Shown: one piece after another, positions 61,075-64,000 of the stretch | Position numbering within the stretch: position 1 is the stretch's first letter | Layout of the letters: each line of letters opens with the position of its first letter | From: Qipengyuania psychrotolerans | GTDB lineage: Bacteria; Pseudomonadota; Alphaproteobacteria; Sphingomonadales; Sphingomonadaceae | Direction: 5' to 3' | Assembly: GCF_019711355.1 (NCBI RefSeq) | Contig: NZ_CP081297.1 | Span: forward strand, 1,116,001-1,180,000 | Length of the DNA: 64,000 nt | The notes under the pieces: generated by a model | Databases searched by the model: none | What the model saw: the letters and a program-made list of their open reading frames with translations, nothing else | Told to the model about the DNA's origin: nothing | Made by a program: the position numbers and the translations under genes

Positions 61075-62271
61075 TCAGACCAGCTCAACCGCCACGGCTG
61101 TCGCTTCGCCGCCGCCGATGCAAAGCGAGGCCACACCGCGCTTCTTGCCTTGCTGCTTGAGGGCGTTGAGCAGGGTTACGATAATGCGTGTTCCGCTGGC
61201 GCCAATGGGATGCCCAAGCGCCGTGCCGCCGCCGTTCACATTGATCTTGTCATGCGGAATGCCGATGTCGCGCATGGCGAACATGGCGACACATGCGAAG
61301 GCTTCGTTGACCTCCCAAAGTTCCACGTCATCAGCCGACCAGCCGGCCTTCTCCAAGACCTTGTTAATTGCGCCGACCGGGGCGACGGTGAACTCCGACG
61401 GTTCCTGTGCGTGCGCAGCCATGGCCACAATCCTGGCGACCGGTTTCTGGCCATTTGCCTTGGCGATGCTCTCGCGGGTCAGCACCACTGCTGCTGCGCC
61501 ATCCGAGATAGATGACGAGGTTGCCGCAGTAATTGTGCCATCTTTTGCGAATGCGGGGCGAAGCTGAGGGATCTTGTCTGGACGACCTTTGCCCGGCTGC
61601 TCGTCATGCTCTACCGTGACGTCGCCTTTGCGCGTGGAGAAGGTCACGGGAACGACTTCATCAGCAAAAGCGCCGCCTTCGATTGCGGCATTGGCGCGGC
61701 GGAGCGACTCGATTGAATACTCGTCCATCTGCTCGCGCGTCAGCTGGTACTCGTTCGCCGTGTCCTGTGCGAAAGTCCCCATTGCACGGCCTTCTTCGTA
61801 GGCATCTTCCAGACCGTCGAGGAACATGTGATCGTAAGCGGTGTCATGGCCCAGACGTGCACCGGAGCGATGCTTCTTGAGCAGATATGGCGCATTGGTC
61901 ATGCTTTCCATGCCGCCAGCCACCACGAAATCGACGGTACCGCTGGCCAGAGCTTCTGCGCCCATGATGACGGTTTGCATTCCGCTGCCGCAGACCTTGT
62001 TGACGGTGGTCGCCTGAACAGACTTCGGAAGGCCGGCCTTGATCGAAGCCTGCCGGGCCGGAGCCTGTCCGAGACCGGCGGGGAGCACACAGCCCATGTA
62101 TGTACGATCGAATTTGTCCACTGCGACGCCCGAGCGTTCAACCGCTGCCTTGACCGCGGTCGCACCGAGGTCGGTTGCCGAAACGTCTGCAAGTGCACCC
62201 TGCATACCCCCCATCGGTGTGCGAGCGTAAGACAGGAAAACGATCGGGTCGTTCGCGGAGAACTGGGTCAT
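61075..62271 (-). CDS. Acetyl-CoA C-acetyltransferase (thiolase II)
   Basis: 398 residues. The acyl-accepting Cys94 is in NKVCGSGMQ; the catalytic His is in GGTALGHPIGASG and the base Cys in SLCIGGGEA. The overall pattern is biosynthetic/degradative acetoacetyl-CoA thiolase (AtoB/PhaA-like). It would act in ketone body or polyhydroxybutyrate metabolism or short-chain beta-oxidation. It diverges from the aldehyde dehydrogenase gene; no phaB or phaC is adjacent. Confidence 0.93.
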   Translation of the reverse strand: MTQFSANDPIVFLSYARTPMGGMQGALADVSATDLGATAVKAAVERSGVAVDKFDRTYMGCVLPAGLGQAPARQASIKAGLPKSVQATTVNKVCGSGMQTVIMGAEALASGTVDFVVAGGMESMTNAPYLLKKHRSGARLGHDTAYDHMFLDGLEDAYEEGRAMGTFAQDTANEYQLTREQMDEYSIESLRRANAAIEGGAFADEVVPVTFSTRKGDVTVEHDEQPGKGRPDKIPQLRPAFAKDGTITAATSSSISDGAAAVVLTRESIAKANGQKPVARIVAMAAHAQEPSEFTVAPVGAINKVLEKAGWSADDVELWEVNEAFACVAMFAMRDIGIPHDKINVNGGGTALGHPIGASGTRIIVTLLNALKQQGKKRGVASLCIGGGEATAVAVELV

Positions 62272-62375
62272 GCTTGTGCTAATCCTTCGGTTCTGGAATA
62301 TCGGTTGCCAATGGCGACTTATGTGTTGCCCAATAATCTAGTGCTGCATCGCAGCAATATCAAATGGAGAGAATG

Positions 62376-63806
62376 ATGCCGGACGAGCGTACAGGCGAGA
62401 TGGAAGAAATTCTGCGTAAACAGCGCGCTGCCCATCATCAGATGCGGCCCGAGCCGATGGCGCTTCGCAAGGACCGTATCGAACGGGCCAACAAGCTGCT
62501 CAAGGATCATTCCGAGGATCTGTGCAAAGCCATGAGCGCGGATTTCGGCAATCGCTCGCCGATGCAATCGATGATGACCGACATTGTAGGGACCATCAAT
62601 TTCGGGAAATATTGCCTGAAACGCATGGATGGCTGGGCAAAAGTCGACAAGCGCCACGTCCAGTTCCCGCTCGGCCTGCTCGGTGCAAAAGCCGAGGTCC
62701 GATATGAACCCAAGGGCGTCGTGGGTATATTGAGTCCGTGGAATTTCCCGGTCAACCTCACCTTCGGCCCGCTCATGCAGATATTTGCAGCGGGTAACCG
62801 GGCGATGATCAAGCCGAGTGAATTCACCGAGAAAACCAGCCAAATGATGAAGGAGTTGGTTGAGCAATACTTCTCGCCTGACGAATGCGCCGTTTTTACT
62901 GGTGGACCCGAAATCGCCGCCGCATTTTCCGAACTGCCATTCGATCACCTCGTATTTACAGGCTCGACGCCGACAGGTCGCAAGGTGATGGAGGCTGCTT
63001 CCAAGAACCTCGTCCCGGTGACTTTGGAGCTTGGCGGGAAAAGCCCGGTTTTCATGGGAGAAAGTGCCGACTTCGCCAAGGCGGGGGAACGCATCGCCAT
63101 GGGCAAGATGATGAACGCGGGCCAGATATGCCTGGCACCTGACTATCTGTATGTGCCTGAAAGCAAGCAGGACGAAGCGATCCACGGCGTGTGGCAAGGA
63201 ACAGCGAACATGTATCCCACGCTTCTCGATAACGACGACTACGCCAGTGTCGTCACCGATCGCCATTTCGACAGGCTTCAGGATATGGTTGCCGATGCGC
63301 GCGACAAGGGCGCCGAGGTCATCGAGGTGAATCCTGGCAATGAGGATTTCTCGAACACCAACAGCCGGAAGATGCCGCTCACGATCCTCAAGAATGTCAC
63401 CGAGGACATGAAGGCGATGCAGGAAGAGATTTTCGGGCCGGTCCTGCCCGTCAAAACTTACAAGAACGTCGATGAAGCGATCAACTATGTAAATGAACAC
63501 GATCGCCCGCTCGGCCTGTATTATTTCGGCCAGGATTCGGGCGAGCAATCCAAGGTCCTGTCCAAGACAATCAGTGGCGGCGTGACGGTGAATGATGTGG
63601 TGTTCCATGTTTCTATGGAAGACCTGCCGTTCGGCGGCGTCGGTTCATCGGGCATGGGAAGCTACCACGGGGTGGAGGGTTTTCGCGAATTCAGCCACGC
63701 CCGCAGCGTGTACACCCAGCCAAAGATCGACGTTGCCAAGCTGGCGGGCTTCAAGCCGCCCTATGGCGATGCCACGAAGAAGGCGATCGACAAGATGATG
63801 AAGTGA
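62376..63806 (+). CDS. calB: Coniferyl aldehyde dehydrogenase-like NAD(P)-dependent dehydrogenase
   Basis: 476 residues from ATG 62376, which has GGAGAGA just upstream (62366-62372); ATG 62364 is an alternative. Catalytic Glu lies in LELGGKSP and catalytic Cys in NAGQICLAPDY. SPWNFPVNL, VFTGSTPTGRKV and EEIFGPVLPV are family blocks. The C-terminal region, with a hydrophobic/basic tail after SVYTQPK, resembles coniferyl aldehyde dehydrogenase rather than BetB/GabD. Real substrate may be medium-chain aliphatic aldehydes. Confidence 0.87.
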   Translation: MPDERTGEMEEILRKQRAAHHQMRPEPMALRKDRIERANKLLKDHSEDLCKAMSADFGNRSPMQSMMTDIVGTINFGKYCLKRMDGWAKVDKRHVQFPLGLLGAKAEVRYEPKGVVGILSPWNFPVNLTFGPLMQIFAAGNRAMIKPSEFTEKTSQMMKELVEQYFSPDECAVFTGGPEIAAAFSELPFDHLVFTGSTPTGRKVMEAASKNLVPVTLELGGKSPVFMGESADFAKAGERIAMGKMMNAGQICLAPDYLYVPESKQDEAIHGVWQGTANMYPTLLDNDDYASVVTDRHFDRLQDMVADARDKGAEVIEVNPGNEDFSNTNSRKMPLTILKNVTEDMKAMQEEIFGPVLPVKTYKNVDEAINYVNEHDRPLGLYYFGQDSGEQSKVLSKTISGGVTVNDVVFHVSMEDLPFGGVGSSGMGSYHGVEGFREFSHARSVYTQPKIDVAKLAGFKPPYGDATKKAIDKMMK

Positions 63807-63816
63807 TGTTGGGGAA

Positions 63817-63850
63817 GACCGGCGATGTTATCTCGCGAAAATCGCCGGTC
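63817..63850 (+). terminator. Perfect 10-base inverted repeat after the aldehyde dehydrogenase gene
   Basis: GACCGGCGAT / ATCGCCGGTC form a perfect 10-base stem around a 14-base loop that itself contains TCGCGA. It begins 10 bases after the stop codon. No T-run follows, so the terminator call rests on stem strength and position. Confidence 0.5.
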
Positions 63851-63982
63851 GAACCTTCATTCGCCAGTTATTGGCATTTTGTGCAACCTATCATGCGGGA
63901 ATTGGGCCTTTCCCACCCTTGCACCAGCCACGCGAGGGGCCTAGAGGCGTCCGCGAACCAAGCCCTCGCTTAGGAATCATTC

Positions 63983-64000
63983 GTGGTCGACCTCGAACAA
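63983..64000 (+). CDS. Start of a further gene (fragment)
   Basis: GTG at 63983, with AGGA 10 bases upstream, opens a frame reading MVDLEQ to the window edge. Many sphingomonad acyl-CoA dehydrogenases begin MVD-x-x-x-F, but six codons cannot support a name. Treat only as a probable start. Confidence 0.25.

Noticed and set aside
62319..63608. Minus-strand open frame (429 codons) opposite the aldehyde dehydrogenase gene
   Set aside because: The plus-strand gene has all catalytic motifs; the antisense frame is a codon-bias artefact.

Overview
The window is one dense, unbroken piece of a bacterial chromosome. Gene content points to an alphaproteobacterium of the order Sphingomonadales, most likely the Erythrobacteraceae. 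The reasons are a single LolC/E-type permease with LolD, an exosortase A exopolysaccharide locus, an RNase E that ends in a GWW motif, high GC, GTG/TTG starts, and many genes joined by 1-11 base stop/start overlaps. This placement is inference; no rRNA or tRNA gene is present to confirm it.

Layout. 1-9.8 kb is housekeeping: the 5' end of purF, the lipoprotein-release transporter, a glutathione peroxidase, dnaE, an acyl-CoA ligase and an RluE-type pseudouridine synthase. 9.8-15.4 kb, mostly minus strand, holds an Nramp-like transporter without the usual metal-site motifs, a radical SAM protein, moaB, a soluble lytic transglycosylase and a uracil-DNA glycosylase-like protein. 15.5-23.9 kb, plus strand, holds ETF-QO, ispE, an N-formylglutamate amidohydrolase, ilvD, the NAD(P)HX repair enzyme and an RNA methyltransferase.

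23.9-41.8 kb is the most distinctive part: an exosortase A (XrtA) surface-polysaccharide locus. A minus-strand arm carries a GNAT/FemAB-like protein, an acyl carrier protein and two exosortase-associated hydrolases. A plus-strand arm starts with an AMP-forming ligase and a PLP-dependent decarboxylase. It continues with the export lipoprotein, chain-length determinant, tyrosine-kinase-like P-loop protein, outer-membrane barrel, AAA ATPase, polysaccharide deacetylase, FemAB protein, glycosyltransferase, exosortase and amidotransferase. The locus would make, modify and export a polysaccharide and process PEP-CTERM proteins. The exosortase lacks the C-terminal EpsI domain usually fused to proteobacterial XrtA. 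No priming glycosyltransferase or PEP-CTERM substrate lies in the window. The ligase/ACP/decarboxylase/hydrolase module has no established product and is the best candidate here for undescribed chemistry.

41.8-51.4 kb holds pirin, zapE, a thioesterase and sdhB (minus), a HAD phosphatase, flippase, nucleotidyltransferase and methyltransferase (plus), and rne (minus). The only long gene-free stretch, 51.36-51.79 kb, separates rne from an amidase gene and contains a strong hairpin, a 12-base palindrome and a possible 19-codon leader ORF. 51.8-58.6 kb runs amidase, PBP1A, prfB, a methyltransferase with a lipoprotein signal, and a nitronate monooxygenase-like flavoprotein with an extra cysteine cluster. 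The end holds a D-2-hydroxyacid dehydrogenase, small secreted proteins, a thiolase and an aldehyde dehydrogenase. No CRISPR array, IS element, prophage or tRNA was seen.
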